Source: Caulobacter hibisci
GTDB lineage: Bacteria > Pseudomonadota > Alphaproteobacteria > Caulobacterales > Caulobacteraceae
NCBI RefSeq assembly: GCF_016135805.1
Contig: NZ_JADWOX010000020.1
Coordinates: forward strand, 1-64,000
DNA length: 64,000 bases
Direction of reading: 5' to 3'
Part shown: piece by piece, positions 35,748 through 44,309 of the stretch
Layout of the letters: each line of letters opens with the position of its first letter
Position numbering within the stretch: position 1 is the first letter of the stretch
Translations under genes and position numbers: made by a program
Notes under the pieces: generated by a model
Seen by the model: the letters and a program-made list of their open reading frames with translations, nothing else
The model's database searches: none
Told to the model about the DNA's origin: nothing

Positions 35748-36149
35748 CTAGGGGATCGCGTAGAACAGCAGGATCACGCCGCCGAAGACGTAGGCCAGCC
35801 AGGTGCAGATCATGCCGACGGCGCGGGGGATCGACACCCCGCCGTTGCGCGACAGGCCCACGGCGTGGATCAGCCGGCCGGCGAACAGCACGAAGCCGAC
35901 CCCGTGCACGGCGATGACCGGCGCGCCGACCACGGCCAGCACGGCCAGTATGCCCAGGCCCGTCGGGATATATTCGCTGGCGTTGCCGAAGGCGCGGACG
36001 GCCTGGGCCATCTCCGGCACGCCGCCGTCGCCCAGGGCGACCTTGTGCTTTTGGCGCAGGCGCACGACCAGCAGCGACAGCACCAGCAGCAGGAAGACGT
36101 GCAGTCCGGCCCAGAGGGCGGCGGCGTGACCGGCGGCGGAAACGTCCAT
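35748..36149 (-). CDS. MAPEG-family membrane protein
   Basis: A 133-residue, four-helix integral membrane protein with the MAPEG signature RAFGNASEYIPTGLGIL, as in microsomal glutathione transferase-like proteins and bacterial homologues. Glutathione-dependent activity is not shown by sequence. I start at ATG 36149 (MDVSAAGHAA), not the in-frame codon 63 bases upstream, which adds a basic, non-membrane tail. It lies 55 bases before pmbA and may share its transcript. Confidence 0.8.
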   Translation of the reverse strand: MDVSAAGHAAALWAGLHVFLLLVLSLLVVRLRQKHKVALGDGGVPEMAQAVRAFGNASEYIPTGLGILAVLAVVGAPVIAVHGVGFVLFAGRLIHAVGLSRNGGVSIPRAVGMICTWLAYVFGGVILLFYAIP

Positions 36150-36230
36150 GGCGTGGACCTTCGGAACAGAAAGCGGGGCCGCATAAGGGCCTCGCTTCTG
36201 TCGGGAAGGCAACCGGTAACGTGGCGTAAG

Positions 36231-37439
36231 CTAGGGTTGTGGAGGGCTGTCGGCGTCCGGCGTCTCGAACCAGTAGTGCCAGACGCGTCGACCGGGCGGA
36301 CCTTGCGCCGGAAACGGCTCCAGGTAGATCGCATTGCTGGACATGGCGATGAAGCCGTCGCCCAGCCATCCGTTCGAGACGCTGCCCGTGAACAGTTGTG
36401 TGTTCGCCCAGACGCTGCGTCGGCAGCCGTTCAGGTCGGCGAGGCAGATCCTGTAGTGTCCCTTGTCGGCCTTGCTCGAGACCATGCCCAGGCCGGTCTG
36501 GGGATCGAAGTCCTCCCACGCCCCATCGACCTTGTCGCCGATGGTCGTGACTGCGCCGGTGTCGACGTCGATCTTCAACATGCCGGGGAAGATGCCGTTT
36601 CGCGCATAGACGTAGGGCGCCAGCTTGGGCTGGAAGAACTGCAGGAGCTCGGAGGCGCGGTGGATCACGCGCTGTTCGGTGGCCGTGACTCGGGTGATCC
36701 GGGTCCCGATGGCGCCCGGCCGATCATCCTGCTCGAACTGCGTCAGGAGAAGCGTCATCCGCTCCGCCTTGTCCCGTACGCAGATAAGGCCGCCGATATT
36801 GGGCGCGCCGGTGTTCCTTGGATTTTTACCTTGAGAAACCTCGATGACGCCGGGGGCGTCCAGGCGCACGGGCGTGCGTCCGCGGGGGTCGTAGTCATAG
36901 GCCCTGAGCACGCCGGACTGAGGCCAGGGGCCCTGGGCGACGAGGGAGGCGACCAGGCAACGGTCGCGGGGGTTCAGATAGACCGACATCAGGTGGAAGC
37001 CCTGCGGCACGATCATTGGGCGATCGAAGACCGTTCCCGCGCCGAGATCGATTTCGCGGATGGCCGGGGCGTCGCCGCCGCCGGGGAAATAGAGCAGCTC
37101 GTCCTTGCCGTCCCGATGGACGAAAGGCTGCTCGGGCATCATCGACAACTTCAGCACGGTTCGGGCGCCGGTGTCGGTCGAGACGATGACCACCACGCCC
37201 GGGGTGCATGTGAAGAGGACTTTCTCCAGCGTCGCGGAATGGGCGACGATCACGCAGTCCACGTACTCGCCGAGATTGGCGATCCTGGCGCGACCGTCCA
37301 ACTGGTCGGCCCAGTCGCCCGTGGTCGTGGCGCAGGCGGCAAGCAGGGCGCCGCTCGCCCCGACCGCAATCGCTCTGGCGCAGCGCAGGACCCCGCGCCA
37401 GCCGCCGCGCCCCTGCTTTCGTGCTGGGCCGGAAACCAT
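36231..37439 (-). CDS. Putative lipoprotein with repeated-strand (propeller-like) body
   Basis: A 402-residue protein with a lipoprotein signal (hydrophobic core ending LLAAC, Cys ~33). The rest is strand-rich with recurrent Asp/Gly turns (e.g. LLYFPGGGDAPAIREID, GMLKIDVDTGAVTTIGDKVDG), which suggests a beta-propeller, but no family is recognised. GGGAGG before ATG 37439 decides the start. Base composition is a little less GC-biased than in its neighbours. Likely anchored in the envelope; role unknown. Confidence 0.65.
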   Translation of the reverse strand: MVSGPARKQGRGGWRGVLRCARAIAVGASGALLAACATTTGDWADQLDGRARIANLGEYVDCVIVAHSATLEKVLFTCTPGVVVIVSTDTGARTVLKLSMMPEQPFVHRDGKDELLYFPGGGDAPAIREIDLGAGTVFDRPMIVPQGFHLMSVYLNPRDRCLVASLVAQGPWPQSGVLRAYDYDPRGRTPVRLDAPGVIEVSQGKNPRNTGAPNIGGLICVRDKAERMTLLLTQFEQDDRPGAIGTRITRVTATEQRVIHRASELLQFFQPKLAPYVYARNGIFPGMLKIDVDTGAVTTIGDKVDGAWEDFDPQTGLGMVSSKADKGHYRICLADLNGCRRSVWANTQLFTGSVSNGWLGDGFIAMSSNAIYLEPFPAQGPPGRRVWHYWFETPDADSPPQP

Positions 37440-37568
37440 GCAAGCCTCCCTTTGCCGTCCGACGCCGCGGGACGCGACAAGCCCACACGGTGAGCGCAGC
37501 TTTCCGCCGCAATCGCGAAGGGTCAATCAAAAAGTAAGTGATCGCTCGCTCACGTTTTGAGATGCGTT

Positions 37569-38285
37569 TCAGCGCAGGCTGTAGCCGCCGTCCGTGAACA
37601 GGGTGGTCCCGGTGGTGAAGCCGTTGGTCAGCAGGAACAGCACCGCCTGGGCGATCTCGTCCTCGGTCCCCGGGCGGCCGACCAGCGAGCCGGCCGCCTG
37701 GCCGGCGAAGGCGGCGGCGCGGATCTCAGCCGGACGCCGCGCCCAAAGGTCGCCGTCGATCGTGCCGGGGGCGACGATGTTGACGCGCACGGGCGCGAGG
37801 TCCACCGCCAGGCCGCGCCCGAAGGCCTCGATCGCGCCGTTGGCGGCGGCGTAGAGCGCCGCGCCCTTGGGCGGCCGGGCGCTGGCGGCGCCGGACATCA
37901 GCACCACCGAGCCGTCGGGCGCCAGCTTACTCGCGGCGGCGCGGACGCAGCGCACCTGGCCCCAGAACTTGCCGTCGAACGGCGAGGCCAGGGCCGCTTC
38001 GTCCGGATGGTCGAACGGGGCGATCGTGTAGGTCGCGGCCGGGGTGAACAGGTGGTCGATGCGGTCGAGGCGCTCGAAGAACCGCGCGACCGAGGCGGTG
38101 TCGAAGAGGTCGATGGTCGCGGTCTCGGCGTCGGGGCCGAGCTGTTGTCGCGCCGCTTCCAATCGCTGAGCCGAGCGTCCGCCGATCACCACGCGGCCAC
38201 CGCCGGCGACGAAGGCCTTTGCTGTGGCAAGCCCGATCCCCGAGCCGCCGCCGATCACCACCAGGGTCTTTCCATCATACTGCAT
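37569..38285 (-). CDS. Short-chain dehydrogenase/reductase with atypical active site
   Basis: A 238-residue classical-size SDR. The cofactor site VIGGGSGIGLATA and the catalytic Ser region VLMSGAASAR are present. The Tyr is followed by Ala-Ala-Ala-Asn (LYAAANGAIEAF), so the Lys of YxxxK is replaced by Asn. The C-terminus has the usual PGTIDGDLW and FTDGGYSLR. It is divergent from a LysR regulator that probably controls it. Either catalysis uses a different residue or the enzyme is a binding/regulatory relative. Confidence 0.85.
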   Translation of the reverse strand: MQYDGKTLVVIGGGSGIGLATAKAFVAGGGRVVIGGRSAQRLEAARQQLGPDAETATIDLFDTASVARFFERLDRIDHLFTPAATYTIAPFDHPDEAALASPFDGKFWGQVRCVRAAASKLAPDGSVVLMSGAASARPPKGAALYAAANGAIEAFGRGLAVDLAPVRVNIVAPGTIDGDLWARRPAEIRAAAFAGQAAGSLVGRPGTEDEIAQAVLFLLTNGFTTGTTLFTDGGYSLR

Positions 38286-38360
38286 GGCCGAGAGGCTAGG
38301 TGGCGACCCGCCACGACGGAAACGACTTGAATTCCGATCATTCCGGACTTCAGTGCCTGA
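38286..38360. promoter_or_regulatory. Divergent SDR/LysR promoter region
   Basis: The 75-base divergent spacer holds GAATTCCGATCATTCCGGACTT, with a repeated ATTCCG at 38332 and 38340 and a loose dyad GACTTCAGTGCCTGAATGATC. This is the natural place for the LysR binding site. No single T-N11-A motif stands out as decisive. Confidence 0.4.
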
Positions 38361-39299
38361 ATGATCTCGATCCCTTCTCTCGACCGCTACGGCGGCCTGC
38401 GCGCCTTCGTGGCGGTGACCGAGCATGGCGGGTTCGCCGCGGCCGCGCCGTTCCTGGGCCTTTCGCCCTCGGCGGTCGGCAAGGCGGTGAGCCGACTGGA
38501 GGCGCGGCTGGGCGTGCGCCTGCTGGCCCGCACCACCCGCAGCGTCGCCCTCACCGAGGACGGCCGCCGCTTCCACGCCCGCTGTGTCGCGGCCCTGGCG
38601 AGCCTGGCCGAAGCCGAGGCCGAACTGCTGCAAGGCCGGGGCGAGCCGTCGGGCCTGCTGCGCGTGGCCCTGCCGCCGCTGCTGGGGCGGGCCTTCGTCA
38701 TGCCGGTGCTGCTGGACCTCGTCGCCCGCTGGCCGGCCCTGCGGCTGGAGGTCGTGTTCGGCGCGCGGGCGGTGGACCTGACGGCCGAGGGCGTCGACCT
38801 GGCGGTGCGCATCGGTGATCTCGACGACCGCGCCGGCCTGGTCGCCCGGCCGCTGGGCGCGCAGCGGCGGGTGGTCTGCGCGACTCCGGCCTATCTCGAC
38901 GCACGGGGACGGCCTGCGAGCGTTGAGGACTTGCTGGCTCACGACTGCCTGGTCGAGGCCCGCGACGGTCGCCCGACGCCCTGGCCCTATGTCGACGGCG
39001 AGGGGACGGCGCGGCTGCTGGCGGTGGACGGCCGCCTGCGGATCGGCGACGCCCTGGTCCTGGCCGAGGCGGCGCGGGCCGGAACCGGCATCGCCATGGT
39101 CCCGCGCTGGGTGGTGGCCGACGATCTCGCCACTGGTCGCCTGGAAACGGTGCTCGACGGGGTGTTCGACAGTCCGTTGCCGGTGAACCTGGTCTGGCCG
39201 CGCACGCCGTATCCGAGCGCGAAGCTGCGGGCGGCTGTGGATGCGCTGGTGGAGCGGTATGGGGAGAGAAGGCCTTGGGATTCTTCCCCTCTTCCATAG
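38361..39299 (+). CDS. LysR-family transcriptional regulator
   Basis: A 312-residue LysR regulator. The N-terminal winged HTH (LRAFVAVTEHGGFAAAAPFLGLSPSAVGKAVSRLEARLGVRLLARTTRSVALTEDG) is followed by a linker helix and a periplasmic-binding-like effector domain (LRVALPPLLGRAFVMPVLLDLVARWPALRLEVVFG, IGDLDDRAGLVARPLG). It is divergent from the SDR gene by 75 bases, the standard arrangement for a LysR regulator and its target. The effector is unknown. Confidence 0.9.
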   Translation: MISIPSLDRYGGLRAFVAVTEHGGFAAAAPFLGLSPSAVGKAVSRLEARLGVRLLARTTRSVALTEDGRRFHARCVAALASLAEAEAELLQGRGEPSGLLRVALPPLLGRAFVMPVLLDLVARWPALRLEVVFGARAVDLTAEGVDLAVRIGDLDDRAGLVARPLGAQRRVVCATPAYLDARGRPASVEDLLAHDCLVEARDGRPTPWPYVDGEGTARLLAVDGRLRIGDALVLAEAARAGTGIAMVPRWVVADDLATGRLETVLDGVFDSPLPVNLVWPRTPYPSAKLRAAVDALVERYGERRPWDSSPLP

Positions 39300-39488
39300 G
39301 GAGAGGGAGGGGCCCGCCGCGAAGCGGTGGGAGGGTGAGGGGTTTCACCGCCAACAGGCAGATCCGAGATAGCGGCCAGCCTTCTGACGTAGAAGCTCGA
39401 CGCGCGGCGCTTCATTCGGTGAGTTTGTTACCTCTCACCCTCCCACGCCTTTGGCGCGGGCCCCTCCCTCTCTCAAAGAGAGAGGGTT
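39290..39488. repeat. Type C repeat between lysR and M14 peptidase genes
   Basis: The arms CCCTCTTCCATAGGGAGAGGG and CCTCTCTCAAAGAGAGAGG are paired with inner GGTGGGAGGGTGAGGGGTTT and its near-complement. It has the same organisation as 17480-17684, again between convergent stops; it overlaps the last codons of lysR slightly. Confidence 0.65.
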
Positions 39489-39502
39489 TCTATGCCCGAT
39501 CC

Positions 39503-41323
39503 CTACTTCTCCCGGGCGATCGGGTAGAGCAGGTGGCGGTCGTCGTAGAACGGCGTGCGCTTGTAGAACCAGGCCAGGCGGGCGTCGGGATCGGCGGCGA
39601 ACTTGGGGTCGGCGGTCAGCTTGGCCTCGAACTCCGCCTTCAGCGCCGGATCGGCGGCCAGCATCTTCTCGGCCAGCGGGGCGATGGCGTAGGGCTCGAT
39701 ATATTCGACGCGGCTCAGCACCTCGGGGACCATGCCCCAGGCGAAGACGCTTTCGCTCGATTGCGGTTCTAGCAGCAGCACGACGAGGTCGCCCAGCGGC
39801 TGGTCGGTTGGCACGCGGACCGAGCCCTTGGGGAAGGTCCAGTCGCGCTGTTGCGTCGTCACCTGCTCGACGCTCATCTGAACATGGCCCTCGTTGGCGC
39901 GCGGGGCGACCTTCGGCTCGACCAGGCGCAGCATCTCGACCGGCACGGTCCTGGACGCATCGAGGGTCTCGACCTTCACCCCGTGCAGCTTCAGCCGCTC
40001 GATGAGGTCGGCGCGATAGCTGGGCACCCAGTAGGCCTTGGGACGGGCCAGCTGCAGGGTGGGGTGCGAGCCGTAGAACGGCAGCTGCCAGAGGTCCGGG
40101 TCGGCCTGCCCCAGCCAACGGATCTCGGTCTTGCCCGAGGCGACGCTGTCATAGGTCTCGTACTTGATGCCCTTGAAGGCCCGGGTCGTGGTCGGCTTGT
40201 CGTCGGCGATGAAATTGGCCGGGATGGTCGCCGGACGCAGGGCGCTGTCGGCGGCGACGGCGGCGCGCAGCGTGTCGCCCTTCTGCGCCAGCAGCTTCAG
40301 CGACGTCTCGATGAACACGTAGGTCCCCAGCACCCGCTGGACGTGGGGCTTGAGGCTGTGGTTCTCGATCAGGATGGTCGGCACGTGGGCGGCCGAGCCC
40401 CAGCCGTTGGAGAACCGCTCGCCCAAGCCGCCGTCCGACAGCCCGGCCTTGGGATTGCGCTCGTCGATGCCGAACACCAGCTCGCCCGGGATGTGGCCCT
40501 CGGCCTCCAGGCTCTGGTTCATGGCCGGCTTGAAGGCCTCGTCCAGCCACTTGGCGGTGGCCGGCGAGCGCGACCAGACGCCCTCCTCGCCGTTGTAGCC
40601 GTAGGTGACGTCGTACTGGTAATCCATGCCGTCGGTGACGTGGACGTCGACGTAAAGGTCGGCGTGGTACTTGGCCTGAAGCCGCTTCAGCGCCTGCATC
40701 TCGGGCTGGTCGAGCTTCATGAAGTCGCGGTTGAGGTTCTGGTTGGTCGCCGTGTTGCGCCAGCCCTGGATGCGCGGTCCGCGCTGGTTGGGGCGCGAGT
40801 AGGGACCCGAGCGCTCGTGGCCGTCGACCGACAGGATCGGGATCAGCACCAGATTGACCTTGTCGAGCAGGCCGTCCTTGCCGTGAAAGGCGATGTCGCG
40901 CAGCAGCATCATGCCCGCATCCTTGCCGTCGATCTCGCCGGGGTGGATTCCGCACTGGACCAGCAGCAGCGGCTTCTTCGGATCCAGCTTGTCGCCGTCC
41001 TTGCTGGCGATCACCGCGAAGATCGGCCGGCCCTCGGGCGAGACCCCGAACTCCTCGACGCGCACAAGCTTGGACGCCTTGTCGAGCCTGTCGAACCAGG
41101 CGCGGGTGTCCACATAGGTCGGCGAGAAGTCGTGGCCGGGATCGGCCTCGAACGGCGTCACCCACGGATCGGACTTGTCGCGGATCAGCGCCTGGCTGGC
41201 GCCCTGCCAGTGCGGCGCGGGGGGCAGGAAGGCCTGGTCCCAGGGGGCTTTGGCGGGGGTCTGCGACATGGCGGGCGTTCCCAAGGCAAGCAGGGCGAGG
41301 GTGAGGAGAGCGGTCGAGCGCAT
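39503..41323 (-). CDS. Secreted M14-family zinc carboxypeptidase
   Basis: A 606-residue exported metallopeptidase. A signal peptide (MRSTALLTLALLALGTPAMSQ) leads into the M14 fold with zinc ligands GIHPGEIDG (His and Glu) and VDVHVTDG (His), substrate-binding NQNLNRDF with Arg, and the catalytic Glu in TILIENHSLK. About 250 further residues form a C-terminal extension of unknown role. It probably trims peptides in the periplasm or outside the cell. The downstream membrane-protein gene is just upstream on the same strand. Confidence 0.85.
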   Translation of the reverse strand: MRSTALLTLALLALGTPAMSQTPAKAPWDQAFLPPAPHWQGASQALIRDKSDPWVTPFEADPGHDFSPTYVDTRAWFDRLDKASKLVRVEEFGVSPEGRPIFAVIASKDGDKLDPKKPLLLVQCGIHPGEIDGKDAGMMLLRDIAFHGKDGLLDKVNLVLIPILSVDGHERSGPYSRPNQRGPRIQGWRNTATNQNLNRDFMKLDQPEMQALKRLQAKYHADLYVDVHVTDGMDYQYDVTYGYNGEEGVWSRSPATAKWLDEAFKPAMNQSLEAEGHIPGELVFGIDERNPKAGLSDGGLGERFSNGWGSAAHVPTILIENHSLKPHVQRVLGTYVFIETSLKLLAQKGDTLRAAVAADSALRPATIPANFIADDKPTTTRAFKGIKYETYDSVASGKTEIRWLGQADPDLWQLPFYGSHPTLQLARPKAYWVPSYRADLIERLKLHGVKVETLDASRTVPVEMLRLVEPKVAPRANEGHVQMSVEQVTTQQRDWTFPKGSVRVPTDQPLGDLVVLLLEPQSSESVFAWGMVPEVLSRVEYIEPYAIAPLAEKMLAADPALKAEFEAKLTADPKFAADPDARLAWFYKRTPFYDDRHLLYPIAREK

Positions 41324-41364
41324 GGCTGCTGTCGTCGCCCTTCCTCCCGCCGAAGGCAAGGGGG

Positions 41365-42003
41365 CTAGCCGCCGGTCAGCAGCCAGCCGCCCTTGGCCAC
41401 CAGCGCCTTGGCCGAGCCGAAGATCTGCCAGGTCTGGTAGGCGAGCAGGATCCCCAGGGCGCCGGCCACCATCCACCGCCAGCGCGCCAGGGCCGCCACC
41501 AGGGTCAGCAGCAGGAACATCGGCGTGCCGATCCAGAAGGCCGGGCCCAGCCGCAGCTTGGCGATCTCGCCGTTCAGGGTCACCAGGCCCAGGAACAGCA
41601 CGACGATCAGCAGGTTTGCGCCCATGACGCTGAGCAGCACCAGCCGCTTGCGGCCCCAGAAGTGGTCGTCCAGGTCCTCGCCGGGCTTCAGCTCGCGGGG
41701 GAAGACCTGGGTGGCGGCGACATAGAAGGTGCTGGCCACCACCAGGCCGACGATCAGCAGGGCGTAGTTGTAGGGCGCGGGGCGGAAGATCACCCAGGCC
41801 TGGTTCCAGAAGCTGGCGATGTCGATAGCCACGAACAGCGCCAGGAGCGGCGTCAGCAGGCCGAAGCGCACCGTCCGCCGCTCGTGCAGCAGCCGTGCGA
41901 AGCCGCCGACCAGCTCGGCCACCGAAAAGCCGAGCAGCAGGCCGTAGAAGCTGAAGAAGAACTCGAATGGGTCCACGAAATCCCCCGATTTCAGACGCGT
42001 CAC
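41365..42003 (-). CDS. Hypothetical six-helix membrane protein
   Basis: A 212-residue inner-membrane protein with about six hydrophobic segments (FEFFFSFYGLLLGFSVAELVGGFARLL, TPLLALFVAIDIASFW, NYALLIVGLVVASTFYVA, LLSVMGANLLIVVLFLGLVTL, AFWIGTPMFLLLTLVAAL, MVAGALGILLAYQTW). The only plausible start is GTG 42003, as no Met occurs before the first helix. No family is recognised. It precedes the M14 peptidase by 41 bases and may be co-transcribed. Confidence 0.65.
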   Translation of the reverse strand: MTRLKSGDFVDPFEFFFSFYGLLLGFSVAELVGGFARLLHERRTVRFGLLTPLLALFVAIDIASFWNQAWVIFRPAPYNYALLIVGLVVASTFYVAATQVFPRELKPGEDLDDHFWGRKRLVLLSVMGANLLIVVLFLGLVTLNGEIAKLRLGPAFWIGTPMFLLLTLVAALARWRWMVAGALGILLAYQTWQIFGSAKALVAKGGWLLTGG

Positions 42004-42114
42004 TGAAGGCGGCGAGGCCGCGCCGCACTTCCTGGATCATGCGCGCATTGCGGGCAAGGTGCGGCCGCTTCTCGCTGACCGCGTCGATCGCCGCATGGTG
42101 CTTGCAGAGGCTGT
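42004..42114. other. Intergenic stretch echoing the ubiD 3' end
   Basis: A 20-base block, CTTCTCGCTGACCGCGTCGA (42069-42088), is identical to sequence inside the ubiD 3' end (42636-42655). Read on the - strand, it would encode the same DAVSEK. The flanking bases do not match well and no frame is open through the stretch. Confidence 0.4.
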
Positions 42115-42561
42115 TCAGCGTCCAGGTGCTGACGGCGATGCACCAGCCGAGGCGATGAAGGCGTCCAAGGCGTGCGAGATATCCTCGTAGAACCGGGGGT
42201 AGTCGAAAGTCTTCGGCAGGCGTGCGGGTCGATCGGCCAAGCGCGCCTTTAGCCGTATCGCGAAGACATGCGCCACCTCGGGCCCTGTCATCTCGACGAT
42301 CTCCTCTGAGGAAAACCCGACCGAGACGCTGAGAAAGCGAAGGTCCGTGCCGGGAAATCGGCCGACCTTTTCGAAGGCCTTCCGATGGGGAGCGTTTCCG
42401 GCTTCGTCAGGCTCCATGGCCACCAACACCGCATGGAAGGCGGCGAGTCCGCCATAGTCGGCGCCGAGCGCGGGTTGCAGCGCGTCTTCAAGCCCGGGAA
42501 GCGCGGCCAGCACCTGGTCCTTGGCGTCGTACCAGGCCTTCGCCGTCAGGGTGATAATCAA
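42115..42561 (-). CDS. Hypothetical protein
   Basis: A 148-residue cytosolic protein starting at TTG 42561, with GAGGGAAG ~10 bases before it; no ATG fits between this point and the ubiD stop. It is a mixed alpha/beta, mildly acidic sequence (LTAKAWYDAKDQVLAALPGLEDALQPALGADYGGLAAFHAVLVAMEPDEAG then FEKVGRFPGTDLRFLSVSVGFSSEEIVEMTG). I recognise no family. It follows ubiD by 18 bases and may be read through from it. Confidence 0.55.
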   Translation of the reverse strand: MIITLTAKAWYDAKDQVLAALPGLEDALQPALGADYGGLAAFHAVLVAMEPDEAGNAPHRKAFEKVGRFPGTDLRFLSVSVGFSSEEIVEMTGPEVAHVFAIRLKARLADRPARLPKTFDYPRFYEDISHALDAFIASAGASPSAPGR

Positions 42562-42579
42562 GACGGATCTTCCCTCGCG

Positions 42580-44115
42580 CTACTTCGCCTTCCAGATCGG
42601 CTTGCCCTCGCCCGGCAGGCCCAGGCGCGACCACTTCTCGCTGACCGCGTCGACCACGGCCTGGTCCATGCGGATCTCCTCGCCCCACTCGCGATTGGTC
42701 TCGGGCTCCCACTTGTCGGTGGCGTCGAGGCCGATCTTCGAGCCCAGGCCGCTGACCGGGCTGGCGAAGTCGAGATAGTCGATCGGGGTGTGCTCGATCA
42801 CCGTGATGTCCCGGGCGGGATCCATCTTGGTGCTGATCGCCCACATCACGTCCTTCCAGTCGCGGGCGTTGATGTCGTGGTCCACGACGATCACCCACTT
42901 GGTGTACATGAACTGGCGCAGGTAGCTCCACACGCCCAGCATCACCCGCTTGGCGTGGCCCGGATAGGCCTTCTTCATCGACACCACGGCGATGCGGTAG
43001 GAGCAGCCCTCGGGCGGCAGCCAGAAGTCGACGATCTCGGGGAACTGCTGGCGGATCAGCGGGATGAACACCTCGTTCAGCGCCTCGCCGAGCACGCTGG
43101 GCTCGTCCGGCGGCCGGCCGGTGAAGGTGGTCAGGTAGATCGGGTCCTTGCGCATGGTGATCGCCGTCACCTGGAAGACCGGGAAGGTCTCGACGCTGTT
43201 GTAGTAGCCGGTGTGGTCGCCGTAGGGGCCCTCCTCGGCGTGCTCGTCGAGCAGGACGTGGCCCTCGATGACGATCTCGGCCTGGGCCGGCACCATCAGC
43301 GGCACGGTCTTGGCCGGCACGAGGTCGAGCTTGGCGCCGCGCAGCAGGCCGGCGAACTGGTATTCGCTCAAGGTGTCGGGCACCGGCGTCACGGCGGCCA
43401 GGATCGTGCCGGGGTCGGCCCCCAGCACGACGGCGCAGGGCAGGGGCTCCTTCTTGCCAGCCTTCTTGTGGCGGGCGTAGTGCTGGGCCCCGCCGCGGTG
43501 GGCTAGCCAGCGCATGATTGCCTTGTCCTTGCCCAGCACCTGCATGCGGTAGATGCCGAGGTTGAAATCGTCCTCGCGGTCGTCGCTAGGCCCCTTGGTG
43601 ACCACCAGGCCCCAGGTGATCAGCGGCGCCGGCTCGCCCGGCCAGCAGGTCTGCACCGGCAGCTTGGACAGGTCGATCTGGTCGCCCTTGAGCACCACTT
43701 CCTGCACGGGCGCCTTCTTCACCGTGCCCGGGCGCATCGACAGCACCGTCTTGGCCAGGGGCAGCATGTCCAGCGCGTCCTTCAGGCCCTTGGGCGGCTG
43801 GGGCTGGCGCAGGAAGGCCAGCAGTTCGCCGACTTCGCGCAGCTCGCCGGCGGTGGTGCGCGGCTCGCCGCCCAGGGTGACGCCCATGGCCACCCGCTTG
43901 ACCGTGCCGAACAGGTTGGCCAGGGCGGGCATCGAAGACCGCGACCCGTCGGGCAGCAGCACGTGCTCGAACAGCACCGCCGGGCCGCCGGTGGCCAGCA
44001 GGCGGGTCTGGATCTCGGTCATCTCGAGGACGGAGGAGACCGGCTCCTTGACCCGCACCAGCTCGCCCTGGGCCTCCAGCACGTCGATGAATTCGCGAAG
44101 CGAGCGATAGGCCAT
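42580..44115 (-). CDS. ubiD: UbiD-family decarboxylase
   Basis: A prenylated-flavin-dependent decarboxylase of 511 residues, probably 4-hydroxy-3-polyprenylbenzoate decarboxylase of ubiquinone synthesis. The N-terminus MAYRSLREFIDVLEAQGELVRV and the segments ITWGLVVTKGP, NLGIYRMQVLGKDKAIMRWLAHRGGAQHY, and LDEHAEEGPYGDHTGYYNS (catalytic E-x4-E region) are typical, as is the C-terminal VVDHDINARDWKDVMWAISTK. The flavin-prenylating partner UbiX is not in this window; ubiA lies 8 kb away. The ATG at 44115 is preferred over in-frame upstream codons. Confidence 0.93.
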   Translation of the reverse strand: MAYRSLREFIDVLEAQGELVRVKEPVSSVLEMTEIQTRLLATGGPAVLFEHVLLPDGSRSSMPALANLFGTVKRVAMGVTLGGEPRTTAGELREVGELLAFLRQPQPPKGLKDALDMLPLAKTVLSMRPGTVKKAPVQEVVLKGDQIDLSKLPVQTCWPGEPAPLITWGLVVTKGPSDDREDDFNLGIYRMQVLGKDKAIMRWLAHRGGAQHYARHKKAGKKEPLPCAVVLGADPGTILAAVTPVPDTLSEYQFAGLLRGAKLDLVPAKTVPLMVPAQAEIVIEGHVLLDEHAEEGPYGDHTGYYNSVETFPVFQVTAITMRKDPIYLTTFTGRPPDEPSVLGEALNEVFIPLIRQQFPEIVDFWLPPEGCSYRIAVVSMKKAYPGHAKRVMLGVWSYLRQFMYTKWVIVVDHDINARDWKDVMWAISTKMDPARDITVIEHTPIDYLDFASPVSGLGSKIGLDATDKWEPETNREWGEEIRMDQAVVDAVSEKWSRLGLPGEGKPIWKAK

Positions 44116-44309
44116 GGGCGGGGAGACTCCTGGAACGGCGCGGAACCTAGAAGCGGGGGCGCGCCAGGGCAAGGCGGAGGGCCCGGTGTTTGAAGGGACG
44201 TGGAGGGGGCGTCGAGCGCGCGTGGAGAAAGGATGCAGGCCAAGCTTCGTCCTAGGCGCCGCATTCGGGGCGTGATCTCTGCTGCCTCGAAGGTTGCAGG
44301 AGCCCGTCG

